A stretch of DNA of 52,644 nucleotides from JAEYFP01 sp964566545 (GCA_964566545.1 CAZMIX010000012.1:1-52644); one strand, 5' to 3'; shown: positions 42,733 to 52,564, counted from the first letter of the stretch. The notes: generated from the letters alone by a model not told the origin. Made by a program: numbers and translations.

Positions 42733-44949
42733 TTGAAGAAACAAAAGCAACAGGAAGAAAATGCACAACGATTTTCTATAAAAATGCAAAAGAAGCTGGC
42801 AGTATTATTTTTTATCATACTGTTAGCTTTTATTTCTTTAAATGTCAGGCTTTATGCGATTAACAGGGATAGTGGAGAGCAATATAAAAAGCAGGTGCTT
42901 TCCCAGCAGGAATATGACAGCATTGTCCTGCCGGCAAAGCGTGGGGAAATTGTCGATGCCAACGGCACTAAAATTGCCGTAAGTCAAAAGGTTTATAATA
43001 TTGTCATAGATTCCAAAACCTTGAATTCGGAGGATGGCATTTATTTAGAGCCGACGCTTGGTGCACTTTTGGGAACCGATATTGAATTTAGCTATACACA
43101 AAGCGAACTGCGCAATTTTATTCTGGAAAATCCAAGCTCCCAGTACCGGGTAGTGGCAAAGAAGCAGGAATATGATGTCGTAAGCCCACTTATGGAAATG
43201 CTGAATAACTCTTCGGAAAACCCGAATATAAAAGGCGTCTGGCTGGAGGACACTTATCAGCGAAAATATCCGTACAATTCTCTCGCCTGTGATGTCATCG
43301 GCTTTGTGCAGGGTGATAATGAGGGTGCTTACGGGCTTGAGGAATTTTATAGCAGTACGTTAAACGGTATCAATGGCAGGGAATACGGTTATCTCAATGA
43401 CGATGAAAATCTGGAGCGGACGATCAAACCCGCACAGGATGGAAAAACATTGGTTACGAGCTTGGATGTCAATATTCAGAGCATTGTGGAGAAGCATATT
43501 CTTGCATTTAACGAAGAGCATAAGAACGAATACAAGGAAGGAAATGGAAGCAAAAATACAGGCGTTATTATTATGAATGTAAATACCGGAGAAATTCTTG
43601 CGATGGCCAGCTATCCGGTTTATGATTTAAATAATCCGCGAGATACGACAAATCTTCTGATTGAGCTTCCCGAGGAAGAAAGTGTATCGGAGGAAACTTC
43701 AGAAGAAGCTGACGGTGACATCGTATCGGAAAATAGCGTAGGCGATAATTCTGTGTCTGAGAAATCACAGGAGGACGCTTATGAAACAGCAAAATTGGAA
43801 GCACTAAACGCGCTTTGGAAAAATTATTGCATTAACAGCACATATGAGCCGGGCTCTACAATGAAGCCGTTTACTATGGCAGCCGGTCTGGAGGAAGGAA
43901 TCTTAACAGGCAATGAATCGTATACGTGCAATGGTGTGTTGACCGTTGGAGATCATGAGATTCATTGCAACAACCGTTTTGGGCATGGAGATCTGACCTT
44001 TGCGGGTGCGCTGGAGCAGTCCTGCAACGTTGCATTTATGAAGATGGGCGCGACACTCGGCAGAAGCGTATTTATGAAATATAATAAGGTGTATAATTTC
44101 GGATTAAAAACGAATGTGGACCTGACGGGTGAGGCGTTGACCAATGCGCTCGTATTCAATGAGGACAAGATGACACCCACCGACCTCGCAGTTGGTTCGT
44201 TTGGGCAGGGTTTTAATACGACAATGATTCAGATGATCAGCGGCTTTTGCTCTCTGATCAACGGTGGCGACTACTATCAGCCTCATATTGTGACAAAAAT
44301 ATTAAATGCGGATGGAGCGACAGTGGAAACGATTGAGCCGCGTATTCTGAAGCAGACAATTTCCGCGGAAACATCAGAGGAAATCAGAGAGCTTTGCGTG
44401 AAAGTCATTACGGAAGGAACCGGCAAGACCGCAAGACCGGCCGGCTATATGATCGGCGGCAAAACAGGAACGGCGGAGAAGCTGCCGCGTAAGCAGGGTA
44501 ATTATGTGGTGTCATTTATCGGATTTGCGCCTGCGGATAACCCACAGATTGCAATCTATACAGTGATTGATGAGCCTAATGTGGCGGAGCAGGCAACGGC
44601 GAGATATGCTACGCTGCTGACAAAGGACATCCTGACAGAGGCTCTGCGTTATTTAAATATTTTCCAGACGGAGGAGCTATCGGAGGAGGAAATTGCCGAG
44701 TTAAAAGAAAAGCAGCTTGATTTCGCAGTCAGCTCGACCGGCGAAAGCGTCAGCGAGAATGATTTGCCTGCGGAAACAGAAGAGGGTGCAAAAGATAATC
44801 CGGAAGACGGCGCCGAAGAAGAGGCGGAGGAAGTTAATCCGGTTCAGATCGACCCCGAAACCGGCTATGCCATCGATCCTTCCAGCGGGGTTCTGTTAGA
44901 CCCTGAGACAGGAAGGCCGATCGATAATACGGTATCAGATTTAGAATAA
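42733..44949 (+). CDS. Class B penicillin-binding protein 1 (FtsI/SpoVD type)
   Basis: This transpeptidase cross-links peptidoglycan at the septum. The 738-residue protein has one N-terminal membrane helix (KLAVLFFIILLAFISLNVRL), a dimerisation domain and a transpeptidase domain with Ser375-T-M-Lys378, SCN at 430-432 and KTGT at 577-580. The TTG start at 42733 lacks a strong ribosome site. Two acidic regions stand out: an insert of about 50 residues just before the active Ser and a 90-residue C-terminal tail, both with repeated SVSE. No PASTA domain is present, unlike Bacillus SpoVD. A second, similar protein follows. Confidence 0.9.
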   Translation: MKKQKQQEENAQRFSIKMQKKLAVLFFIILLAFISLNVRLYAINRDSGEQYKKQVLSQQEYDSIVLPAKRGEIVDANGTKIAVSQKVYNIVIDSKTLNSEDGIYLEPTLGALLGTDIEFSYTQSELRNFILENPSSQYRVVAKKQEYDVVSPLMEMLNNSSENPNIKGVWLEDTYQRKYPYNSLACDVIGFVQGDNEGAYGLEEFYSSTLNGINGREYGYLNDDENLERTIKPAQDGKTLVTSLDVNIQSIVEKHILAFNEEHKNEYKEGNGSKNTGVIIMNVNTGEILAMASYPVYDLNNPRDTTNLLIELPEEESVSEETSEEADGDIVSENSVGDNSVSEKSQEDAYETAKLEALNALWKNYCINSTYEPGSTMKPFTMAAGLEEGILTGNESYTCNGVLTVGDHEIHCNNRFGHGDLTFAGALEQSCNVAFMKMGATLGRSVFMKYNKVYNFGLKTNVDLTGEALTNALVFNEDKMTPTDLAVGSFGQGFNTTMIQMISGFCSLINGGDYYQPHIVTKILNADGATVETIEPRILKQTISAETSEEIRELCVKVITEGTGKTARPAGYMIGGKTGTAEKLPRKQGNYVVSFIGFAPADNPQIAIYTVIDEPNVAEQATARYATLLTKDILTEALRYLNIFQTEELSEEEIAELKEKQLDFAVSSTGESVSENDLPAETEEGAKDNPEDGAEEEAEEVNPVQIDPETGYAIDPSSGVLLDPETGRPIDNTVSDLE

Positions 44950-45051
44950 AAGAATTATTCATAACCTTGCGGAAGCGATAATAAATTAGTATTAGATTAC
45001 TATGTGCAAATGAAAACACATAGTCCGGCTTTCGCGAGGTGTTCTGCTGTT

Positions 45052-46809
45052 ATGATCAGAAATAAGACTGCATACCGTAAGAAAATTTTTGTATTTATGA
45101 CAATTAGTATGGCCGCCCTGCTGGCTTTGACCGGCAGGCTCTTTTACATCATGATCTTTCAGTCCGGCTATTATACGGAGCAGGCTGTTGAACTGCATGA
45201 GAGAGAGCGGGATATTAAGGCTGCCAGAGGCAAGATTGTTGACAGAAATGGAGAGGTTCTTGCTACAAACAGGACGGTCTGCACGGTTTCCGTCATTCAC
45301 AACCAAATCAAGGAGCCGGAGCGAATTATTGAGGTTCTGTCCCGTGAATTAGGGATTTCCGAAGAAACGGTAAGAAAGCGAGTGGAAAAATACTCCTCGA
45401 TTGAACGGGTCAGGACGAACGTCGATAAAGAATTGGGGGATCAAATACGCGCCTATGAACTCGAGGGCGTCAAGGTCGATGAGGATTACAAGCGTTATTA
45501 TCCATATTCATCGTTAGCTTCCAAGGTGCTCGGCTTTACAGGCGGAGATAATCAAGGTATTATCGGACTTGAGGTTATTTATGAGGAATATTTAAAGGGA
45601 GTAAACGGGCAGATACTGACGCTGACGGATGCCCGCGGCGTGGAGCTTCCGGAGGCCGGCGAGCGGCGCACGGAGCCGGATGACGGCCTGACACTTCAAA
45701 TCAGCATGGATAGAAATATTCAGGAATATGCCACGCAGCTTGCAATAAGAGCCTTGCAGGAAAAAAATGCGGATAGTGTGGAGTTGATCGTAATGAATCC
45801 TAAAAACGGAGAGATTTATGCGATGGTCAATGTTCCCGAATTTGATTTAAACGATCCCTATACACTGACAGACGATGTGTTTAAGCAATACTCCATTTCC
45901 TCCAATGCGTTATCCGAACAGGATCTTTTGAATAAAATGTGGAGAAACGGCTGCCTGAACGATACTTATGAACCCGGTTCCACCTTTAAGATTATTACAG
46001 CCGCCGCGGCCTTTGAAAAGGGAGTCGTTACAATTGATGATCATTTTAGCTGTCCGGGCTTTATCGTTGTTGAGGATCGGAGAATCAAATGTCATAAAGT
46101 AATCGGGCACGGTGCGGAAACATTTTTGGAAGGTGCAAAGAACTCCTGTAATCCCGTCTTTATTTCTGTTGGATTGCGTGTCGGTGCAGAAAGCTTTTAT
46201 GAATATTTTGAACAGTTTGGTCTTTTGAAAAAAACTGGAATTGATCTGCCGGGTGAGGCGGGTACGATCATGCATAAAAAGGAAGATATTGGACTCGTGG
46301 AGCTGGCAACCATATCATTTGGTCAGTCGTTTCAGATTACGCCGATCCAGCTTGTAACGACAGTCAGTTCTCTTGTCAACGGCGGTACGCGCGTTACGCC
46401 GCATTTTGGCATGGCAGTCTATAATGAAGATGAGAAAAAGGTTAAGGAATTTACCTACGATACGACAGAACATATCATCTCAAAGGAGACGACGGATACG
46501 CTGCGTTATGTGCTGGAAAAGGTGGTATCGGAGGGAACGGGTAAAAATGCGGCGCTAGACGGCTACACAGTCGGGGGGAAAACCGCGACAAGCCAGACGC
46601 TGCCAAGAAGCAGCAATAAATATATTTCTTCATTCATCGGCTTTTCTCCGGCAGAGGATCCGCAGGTTATTGCGCTACTGGTTATTCACAATCCACAGGG
46701 CGTTTATTACGGGGGAACGATTGCTGCGCCGCGTGTAAAGGAGCTGTATGAGAATATTCTTCCTTATTTGGGAGTCCCTCGCACAAAACCGGAAAGCACA
46801 GAGGAATAA
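45052..46809 (+). CDS. Class B penicillin-binding protein 2 (FtsI/SpoVD type)
   Basis: This is a second class B transpeptidase, 585 residues, encoded directly after the first. It has a membrane helix (IFVFMTISMAALLALTGRLF), a dimerisation domain (REAARGKIVDRNGEVLA-like, here AARGKIVDRNGEVLA) and a transpeptidase domain with Ser310-T-F-Lys313, SCN at 365-367 and K510-T-A-T, in which Ala replaces the usual Gly of KTG. ATG 45052 has GAGGTG 10 bases upstream; a GTG at 45004 would add 16 residues. It could serve sporulation or vegetative division; this cannot be decided here. Confidence 0.9.
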   Translation: MIRNKTAYRKKIFVFMTISMAALLALTGRLFYIMIFQSGYYTEQAVELHERERDIKAARGKIVDRNGEVLATNRTVCTVSVIHNQIKEPERIIEVLSRELGISEETVRKRVEKYSSIERVRTNVDKELGDQIRAYELEGVKVDEDYKRYYPYSSLASKVLGFTGGDNQGIIGLEVIYEEYLKGVNGQILTLTDARGVELPEAGERRTEPDDGLTLQISMDRNIQEYATQLAIRALQEKNADSVELIVMNPKNGEIYAMVNVPEFDLNDPYTLTDDVFKQYSISSNALSEQDLLNKMWRNGCLNDTYEPGSTFKIITAAAAFEKGVVTIDDHFSCPGFIVVEDRRIKCHKVIGHGAETFLEGAKNSCNPVFISVGLRVGAESFYEYFEQFGLLKKTGIDLPGEAGTIMHKKEDIGLVELATISFGQSFQITPIQLVTTVSSLVNGGTRVTPHFGMAVYNEDEKKVKEFTYDTTEHIISKETTDTLRYVLEKVVSEGTGKNAALDGYTVGGKTATSQTLPRSSNKYISSFIGFSPAEDPQVIALLVIHNPQGVYYGGTIAAPRVKELYENILPYLGVPRTKPESTEE

Positions 46810-46812
46810 AAC

Positions 46813-46841
46813 TTGATAAAATAGAAAAAAAGACTTATACT
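46813..46841 (+). promoter_or_regulatory. Internal promoter before mraY
   Basis: TTGATA (46813-46818), a 17-base spacer and TATACT (46836-46841), in the 103-bp interval after the second penicillin-binding protein. It would let mraY and downstream genes be transcribed apart from mraZ control. Confidence 0.6.
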
Positions 46842-46912
46842 AAATTCTGTATAGTGTTTTTAAAAAAGAAGAATTTCCTACCAAATATTGACCAAAGAGA
46901 GGGAGAATAGAA

Positions 46913-47869
46913 ATGGAAAAATCGGTTTTTGCGGCGGTCATTATTGCGTTTGCGATCAGTGTCATCTTAAGTCCGTTTTTGATACCGTACCTTCGAAAAC
47001 TAAAAATTGGTCAGACCGTGCGCGATGACGGTCCGCAGAGCCATCTGAAAAAAAACGGGACACCGACGATGGGGGGCATCATCATCCTTTGCGGCATTGT
47101 TATTACTTCCCTATTGTATATAAAGGATTATCCAGGGGTTATACCGGTGCTGTTTATGACAGTCAGTTTTGGACTGATCGGGTTTATTGACGATTATATC
47201 AAGGTCGTGCTAAAGCGCTCAAAGGGCTTGAGCGCATGGCAGAAAATGCTGCTCCAATTTGTCGTGACATGTATTTTTGCTTATTATATGGTAAACATCG
47301 CGGGTGTCAGCCTGTCGATGCGCATTCCGTTTTCAAACGGCCTTTACTGGAATGCGGGATGGCTGTCCATTTTAATTTTATTTATCGCGGTTCTTGGTAC
47401 GGTAAACGGCGCAAATTTTACGGATGGTTTGGATGGGCTTGCCTCCAGTGTAACCGTGCTGATCGCGACTTTTTTTTCCGTTCTGGCGCTCACGACACAG
47501 AGTGGGATTGAGCCGATTACGCTTGCGGTTGTCGGCGCTCTGCTGGGTTTTTTACTGTTCAACGTGCATCCGGCCAGCGTATTTATGGGAGATACCGGTT
47601 CGCTTGCGCTCGGCGGCTTTGTAGTGGCATGCGCGTATATGCTGCAAATGCCATTATATATTCTCATTGTTGCGTTTATCTATTTGGCGGAGGTGCTTTC
47701 TGTTATAATCCAGATAGGTTATTTCAGGCTTTCGGGCGGCAAACGTGTTTTTAAAATGGCGCCGATTCATCATCATTTTGAACTGTGCGGCTGGTCAGAG
47801 ACGCGTGTTGTTGCAGTATTTGCGATCGTTACGGCAATTTTATGCCTGATCGGTTTTTTGGCTTATTAA
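46913..47869 (+). CDS. mraY: Phospho-N-acetylmuramoyl-pentapeptide transferase
   Basis: MraY makes lipid I by moving phospho-MurNAc-pentapeptide onto undecaprenyl phosphate in the membrane. The 318-residue protein has about ten membrane segments and the catalytic motifs DDGPQSHLKKNGTPTMGG, FIDDYIKV (Asp-Asp), NFTDGLDGLA and PIHHHFELCGWSE. GAGGGAG precedes ATG by 8-9 bases. It lies in the standard place before murD. Confidence 0.97.
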   Translation: MEKSVFAAVIIAFAISVILSPFLIPYLRKLKIGQTVRDDGPQSHLKKNGTPTMGGIIILCGIVITSLLYIKDYPGVIPVLFMTVSFGLIGFIDDYIKVVLKRSKGLSAWQKMLLQFVVTCIFAYYMVNIAGVSLSMRIPFSNGLYWNAGWLSILILFIAVLGTVNGANFTDGLDGLASSVTVLIATFFSVLALTTQSGIEPITLAVVGALLGFLLFNVHPASVFMGDTGSLALGGFVVACAYMLQMPLYILIVAFIYLAEVLSVIIQIGYFRLSGGKRVFKMAPIHHHFELCGWSETRVVAVFAIVTAILCLIGFLAY

Positions 47870-47888
47870 AGGTAAAGAGGATAAGAAC

Positions 47889-49232
47889 ATGGGTAAGATA
47901 CTTGTTATTGGAAGCGGACTCAGCGGCATCAGCGCAGCGGAGCTTTTGGTGCGTTCGGGCAAAGCGACGGTACTGTTTGACTCAAACGAAAAGTTGTTGG
48001 CAGAGGAGATTTGCAAAAAGTTTCCGGAGAATATGCCGGTGGAAATATACACGGGAATTCTTCCGTATGAGGTAACCGAGCAGATCGAAATGCTCGTATT
48101 AAGTCCGGGAGTTCCGATTGATTCCGCGCTTGTAACCGAATTCCGTAAACGTGGCATAAAAATATCAGGAGAGATTGAGCTGGCTTATACGTACGAAAAA
48201 GGACGGCTGCTGGCTGTGACGGGGACGAACGGCAAAACGACGACGACGGCTCTGCTGGGTGCGATCATGCAGGATTATTTTGATAAGGTATTCGTAGTCG
48301 GCAATATTGGAAATCCTTACACAGAGACGGTGCTTGATTCGACGAAGCAGTCGGTTACCGTTGCTGAGATTAGCAGTTTTCAACTTGAGACAATCGAGCG
48401 GTTTCATCCGCGGGTCAGCGCAATTCTAAATATTACGCCTGATCATTTAAACAGGCATCATACGATGGAACAGTATATTATCGAGAAGGAGAAGATTGCA
48501 AAGAACCAGACAAAAGAGGATACGATTATCTTAAACTACGAAGATCCCGTGACAAGGAAATTTGGTGCCGTAACGAGCGCAGTACCTGTTTATTTCAGTT
48601 CCAAAAGACGCCTTGAGGAGGGCATTTACCTTAGTGACGGCGTAATCTGCACGAGAGAGGCAAATGAGGAAACAGAGCTGCTTCCCGTATCGGAGCTTCA
48701 AATTATCGGAAGGCATAATGTTGAAAACGCGATGGCGGCGATCGGGATGGCATATGCATTCGGGATACCGCTTACAAGTATTGTGGCTTCAGTCAAAAGA
48801 TTTCAGGCAGTGGCGCACAGAATTGAATTTGCAGCGGAGAAGGAAGGTGTTCTTTATTATAACGATTCTAAGGCCACGAATGTGGATGCCGCGATCAAAG
48901 GAATTCAGGCAATGTCTAGAAAAACGTATCTGATTGGCGGCGGATATGATAAGAATGCCAATTATGACGAATGGATAGAAGCGTTTGACGGCAAGGTAAA
49001 AAAACTTGTGCTGATTGGCGCGACGGCCGAAAAAATAGCGGCGTGCGCGGATAAGCATGGTTTTTCCGATTACGTGTTTGCGGGCAGCCTCGAGGAGGCG
49101 GTACATAGTTGTGCGAAAAATGCGGAGTCCGGCGAGGCGGTTTTATTGTCTCCGGCGTGCGCGAGCTGGGGCATGTTTGAAAATTATGAACAGCGCGGGG
49201 ATTTGTTTAAGGAGCTTGTTGGAAAATTATGA
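47889..49232 (+). CDS. murD: UDP-N-acetylmuramoyl-L-alanine--D-glutamate ligase
   Basis: MurD adds D-glutamate to UDP-MurNAc-L-Ala with ATP. The 447-residue protein has the Mur ligase plan: an N-terminal nucleotide-type fold (VIGSGLSGISAAELL), the central ATPase with VTGTNGKTTTTALLG, NITPDHLNRH and the C-terminal domain with YYNDSKATNVDAAIKG and LLSPACASWGMFENYEQRG. The stop overlaps the ftsW start (ATGA). Confidence 0.97.
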   Translation: MGKILVIGSGLSGISAAELLVRSGKATVLFDSNEKLLAEEICKKFPENMPVEIYTGILPYEVTEQIEMLVLSPGVPIDSALVTEFRKRGIKISGEIELAYTYEKGRLLAVTGTNGKTTTTALLGAIMQDYFDKVFVVGNIGNPYTETVLDSTKQSVTVAEISSFQLETIERFHPRVSAILNITPDHLNRHHTMEQYIIEKEKIAKNQTKEDTIILNYEDPVTRKFGAVTSAVPVYFSSKRRLEEGIYLSDGVICTREANEETELLPVSELQIIGRHNVENAMAAIGMAYAFGIPLTSIVASVKRFQAVAHRIEFAAEKEGVLYYNDSKATNVDAAIKGIQAMSRKTYLIGGGYDKNANYDEWIEAFDGKVKKLVLIGATAEKIAACADKHGFSDYVFAGSLEEAVHSCAKNAESGEAVLLSPACASWGMFENYEQRGDLFKELVGKL

Positions 49233-50383
49233 CATCTGAGCGAAATGGTAAAAAACGGAATCGATCACGCTTTTTCTTTGACTATACACTGCTGTTTATT
49301 GTCATTTTTTTATTATGCTTTGGACTTGTCATGCTTTACAGTGTTAGCTCTTATGAGGCTAATTTAAAGTTTGGGAAATCTACTTATTATTTGGAAAAAC
49401 AGATGCAGGCAACGATCATAGGCATTGTTGTCATGTTTATTACGATGATGATCGACTATCATATTTGGGAGCGGTTTGCAATGGCGGCCTATATCGTTTC
49501 GGCCATTTTGATTCTACTTGTTTTGACACCACTCGGCTACGAGGCAAACGGCGCCAGGAGATGGCTGGATCTCGGATTGTCATTGCAGCCTGCCGAGGTT
49601 GCCAAGGTCGGCATGATCATTTTCTTTGCGAGTATTGTGTGTAAGATGGGCAAGCGGATCCAGACTAAAAAGGGTTTTTCATTTACGGTTTTGTGGGCAA
49701 TTCCAATTTCGGGAATGGTGCTTGTCATTACGGAAAACTTAAGCTCTGCGATCATCCTCTTTGGCATCGTATTTATGATGCTGTTTGTAGCGACGCCGAA
49801 TTACAAGGAGTATATTTTGGCGGCAATCGGCGTTTTCCTGCTGGCATTTCTCATTGTTGCGGCAGTTGATAAGGGCATCATTCCGGAAGATATGTCCTAC
49901 CGGTTTGCCCGCATAAAGGCATGGCTGAATCCGGAGGCCTATGCGAGCACGAAGGGCTTTCAGACGCTGCAGGCGCTGTATGCTATCGGCTCCGGCGATA
50001 TATTTGGAAAAGGGCTTGGACAGAGTATGCAGAAGCTCGGATTCCTTCCCGAGGCGCAGAACGATATGGTATTTTCAATCATTTGTGAGGAGCTGGGGTT
50101 ATTTGGCGCGGTAGCAATCATTATGCTGTTTCTTTTGCTGATTTGGCGCTTTATGGTTATTGCTAACAATGCGCAGGACTTGTTTGGCGCGCTGCTCGTT
50201 GTGGGTGTCATGGCTCATATTTCGATTCAGGTCATTTTAAATATTGCGGTTGTGACAAATTCAATCCCGAATACCGGTATCACGCTGCCGTTTATCAGCT
50301 ACGGCGGCTCCTCAATCGTATTCCTGCTGATTGAAATCGGGCTTGTTTTAAGCGTTTCAAGAAGCATCAAGCTTGAAAAATAA
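49229..50383 (+). CDS. ftsW: SEDS-family peptidoglycan glycosyltransferase FtsW
   Basis: FtsW polymerises lipid II into glycan strands at the septum together with a class B penicillin-binding protein. The 384-residue protein has ten membrane segments and SEDS motifs: GARRWLDLGLSLQPAEVAKV, the central loop GFQTLQALYAIGSGDIFGKG with LGQSMQKLGFLPEAQNDMVF, and the last GITLPFISYGGSS. The start overlaps murD. In most clusters murG comes next; here murA follows after 62 bp. Confidence 0.95.
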   Translation: MTSERNGKKRNRSRFFFDYTLLFIVIFLLCFGLVMLYSVSSYEANLKFGKSTYYLEKQMQATIIGIVVMFITMMIDYHIWERFAMAAYIVSAILILLVLTPLGYEANGARRWLDLGLSLQPAEVAKVGMIIFFASIVCKMGKRIQTKKGFSFTVLWAIPISGMVLVITENLSSAIILFGIVFMMLFVATPNYKEYILAAIGVFLLAFLIVAAVDKGIIPEDMSYRFARIKAWLNPEAYASTKGFQTLQALYAIGSGDIFGKGLGQSMQKLGFLPEAQNDMVFSIICEELGLFGAVAIIMLFLLLIWRFMVIANNAQDLFGALLVVGVMAHISIQVILNIAVVTNSIPNTGITLPFISYGGSSIVFLLIEIGLVLSVSRSIKLEK

Positions 50384-50445
50384 GTGGCAAAATTGATTTT
50401 TCCAACATATACTGTTATGAGTGTTCAGCAGTTGGAGGAAATCAG

Positions 50446-51702
50446 TTGGAGTCATTTGAAATTACAGGCGGTATTCCGCTATATGGAGAGGTGCAAATAC
50501 AAGGCTCCAAAAATGCCGCATTGCCGATCCTTGCGGCGTCAGTATTGATAGAAGGGACTACGGTGTTGTATAACTGTCCCCGCATTATTGATATCACATA
50601 TATGATACAGATACTGGAATCTCTCGGCTGTGTCGTAAGCTGGGAGGATACGCACGTCCTCCGCATTGATGCTTCCGACATCACGGGCAGCGTTATTCCG
50701 AAAAGCTATGCCAATAAAATGCGATCCTCCATCACCCTGCTCGGCTCGCTGCTTAGCAGGAAAAAGAGCGCTGAAATGCCGTATCCGGGAGGATGCGTCA
50801 TAGGCGAGCGTCCAATCGGGATGCATCTGCATGCACTTACGCAGATGGGTGTTTCCATAGAGACGGAGGAAAGCCGTCTTTACGCATCGGTGGACAGATT
50901 GACCGGCGCTGAGGTGCAATTTCAAAAAAACAGCGTGGGTGCGACGGAAAATGCGTTGCTCGCGGCTGTGCTTGCCGAAGGAACGACCTGTATTACAGGG
51001 GCGGCTAAAGAACCGGAAATCACCGAACTTTGTCTGTTTCTGAAAAACGCGGGAGCGGATATTTCAGGCATAGGTACGGATAAACTTATTATTAACGGCG
51101 TAAACAGCCTGAAGGAAACCGTTTATCAAATTGCCCCTGACAGGATTGTTGCCGGTACTTATCTGTTTGCGGTGGCAGCGACAAAAGGAATGGCGGTGTT
51201 AAGGGAATCTCCGGTCAGACAGCTTGCCGGCGTGCTTTCTGTCGCAAAAGAAATGGGAATCAGCGTGAAAGAGGAGTCGGATTCGCTTTTTATTGATTCA
51301 AGGAATGGAATTCGTGCGCTTCCTTATATAGAAACAAAGGAATATCCGGGATTTCCGACTGATTTGCAGTCTGTTTTGTTGTCCGCACTTTCTCTGGCTG
51401 AAGGGAAAAGCGTTGTAAGAGAAACGATTTTTGATGCCAGATTCCGCACGGCAGAAGAACTGCAGCATATGGGTGCGGATATTCGAATTGATGATACGGA
51501 AAAAACGGCATTTTTAACCGGTGTGCCGAAGCTTCTTGGCAAGGATGTATATGCGAAGGAGTTGCGGGGCGGAGCGGCTCTGGCGGTTGCCGGACTGGCG
51601 GCGGAAGGTGTGACGACGGTTCATAACCCGTATTACATCCGGCGCGGTTACGAAAATATTGAGAGAGACTTAAGAAGTCTCGGAGGAAATATAAGGGGAT
51701 AA
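50446..51702 (+). CDS. murA: UDP-N-acetylglucosamine 1-carboxyvinyltransferase
   Basis: MurA transfers enolpyruvate from PEP to UDP-GlcNAc, the first committed step of peptidoglycan synthesis. The 418-residue protein has the two-lobed EPSP-synthase fold: QIQGSKNAALPILAA at the N-terminus, PGGCVIGERPIGMHL with the catalytic Cys (about residue 117, the fosfomycin target), GATENALLAAVLA and EYPGFPTDLQSVL. It starts with TTG, with GGAGG 8 bases upstream. It occupies the place where murG/murB usually lie in the cluster. Confidence 0.95.
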   Translation: MESFEITGGIPLYGEVQIQGSKNAALPILAASVLIEGTTVLYNCPRIIDITYMIQILESLGCVVSWEDTHVLRIDASDITGSVIPKSYANKMRSSITLLGSLLSRKKSAEMPYPGGCVIGERPIGMHLHALTQMGVSIETEESRLYASVDRLTGAEVQFQKNSVGATENALLAAVLAEGTTCITGAAKEPEITELCLFLKNAGADISGIGTDKLIINGVNSLKETVYQIAPDRIVAGTYLFAVAATKGMAVLRESPVRQLAGVLSVAKEMGISVKEESDSLFIDSRNGIRALPYIETKEYPGFPTDLQSVLLSALSLAEGKSVVRETIFDARFRTAEELQHMGADIRIDDTEKTAFLTGVPKLLGKDVYAKELRGGAALAVAGLAAEGVTTVHNPYYIRRGYENIERDLRSLGGNIRG

Positions 51703-51705
51703 CGT

Positions 51706-52449
51706 ATGGCTTCTAAATACAGCAGTCAGCCTAAGTCTAAAATACTGAAGGTATTCATCATCTTTATAATGCTGTTTGTGCTTGTCTGCACAAGTATTTT
51801 GATTGTGAAATATAAGTTTACGATTACGTCCGTGACCGTAGTCGGAAATGAGCATTACACGGATAAGGAAATTACGGATTTTATCATGTCCGGCAGATAT
51901 GGGCATAATTCGATTTATTTATATTTAAAATACCGTAACAAAAGCGTGGATTCCATTCCGTTTATCGAGCAGATGGATGTGGAGCTTTTGTCCCCGCAGG
52001 CGGTAAAAATACAAGTCTATGAGAAAGCTGTCGCGGGTTATGTGGAATATCTGGGACACTATCTTTATTTTGATAAGGACGGCATCGTCGTGGAAAGCTC
52101 CACGAAGCAGATGGAGGGCATTCCATTTGTGACAGGATTGAAGTTTGACTATGTCATGCTTCATGAAAAGCTGCCGATTGAGGATGACACAGTTTTTAAA
52201 TTAATTTTGAATATTACACAGCTGCTTACGAAGTACGAAATATCTACTGACCGGATTTATTTTGATGCGGATCAGAAGATTACACTGTACTTCGGAAAAG
52301 TGAGAGTTTATTTAGGGACAAGCGATTATATAGACGAGAAAATCAACCGGCTTCGCTTTTTAGTTCCCAAGCTGGATGGTTCCGCAGGCGTGATGCGCAT
52401 GGAAAATTATACGGGAGAAGGGGGGAAATTTACGTTTGAAATAGACTAA
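51706..52449 (+). CDS. ftsQ: Cell division protein FtsQ/DivIB
   Basis: This bitopic divisome protein forms a complex with FtsL and FtsB/DivIC. The 247-residue protein has a short basic cytoplasmic part, a membrane helix (VFIIFIMLFVLVCTSILIV), a POTRA domain (TITSVTVVGNEHYTDKEITD through VELLSPQAVKIQVYEKAVAG) and an FtsQ beta domain (YLYFDKDGIVVESS...GLKF). It starts 3 bp after murA and precedes ftsZ, the usual order. Confidence 0.9.
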   Translation: MASKYSSQPKSKILKVFIIFIMLFVLVCTSILIVKYKFTITSVTVVGNEHYTDKEITDFIMSGRYGHNSIYLYLKYRNKSVDSIPFIEQMDVELLSPQAVKIQVYEKAVAGYVEYLGHYLYFDKDGIVVESSTKQMEGIPFVTGLKFDYVMLHEKLPIEDDTVFKLILNITQLLTKYEISTDRIYFDADQKITLYFGKVRVYLGTSDYIDEKINRLRFLVPKLDGSAGVMRMENYTGEGGKFTFEID

Positions 52450-52535
52450 AATGGTGGATTTTCATTAAAAATTCAAAAAAATCAATAGAAAAGCTTAAAA
52501 TTATAAGGAAAAATTGTAAACAATTCAAAAAAGTG

Positions 52536-52564
52536 TTGATAAATTCAAAAAAAAATTATATGAT
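52536..52564 (+). promoter_or_regulatory. ftsZ promoter
   Basis: TTGATA (52536-52541), a 17-base spacer and TATGAT (52559-52564) in an AT-rich interval after ftsQ. It would give ftsZ its own transcript with a leader of about 40 nt. Confidence 0.65.
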
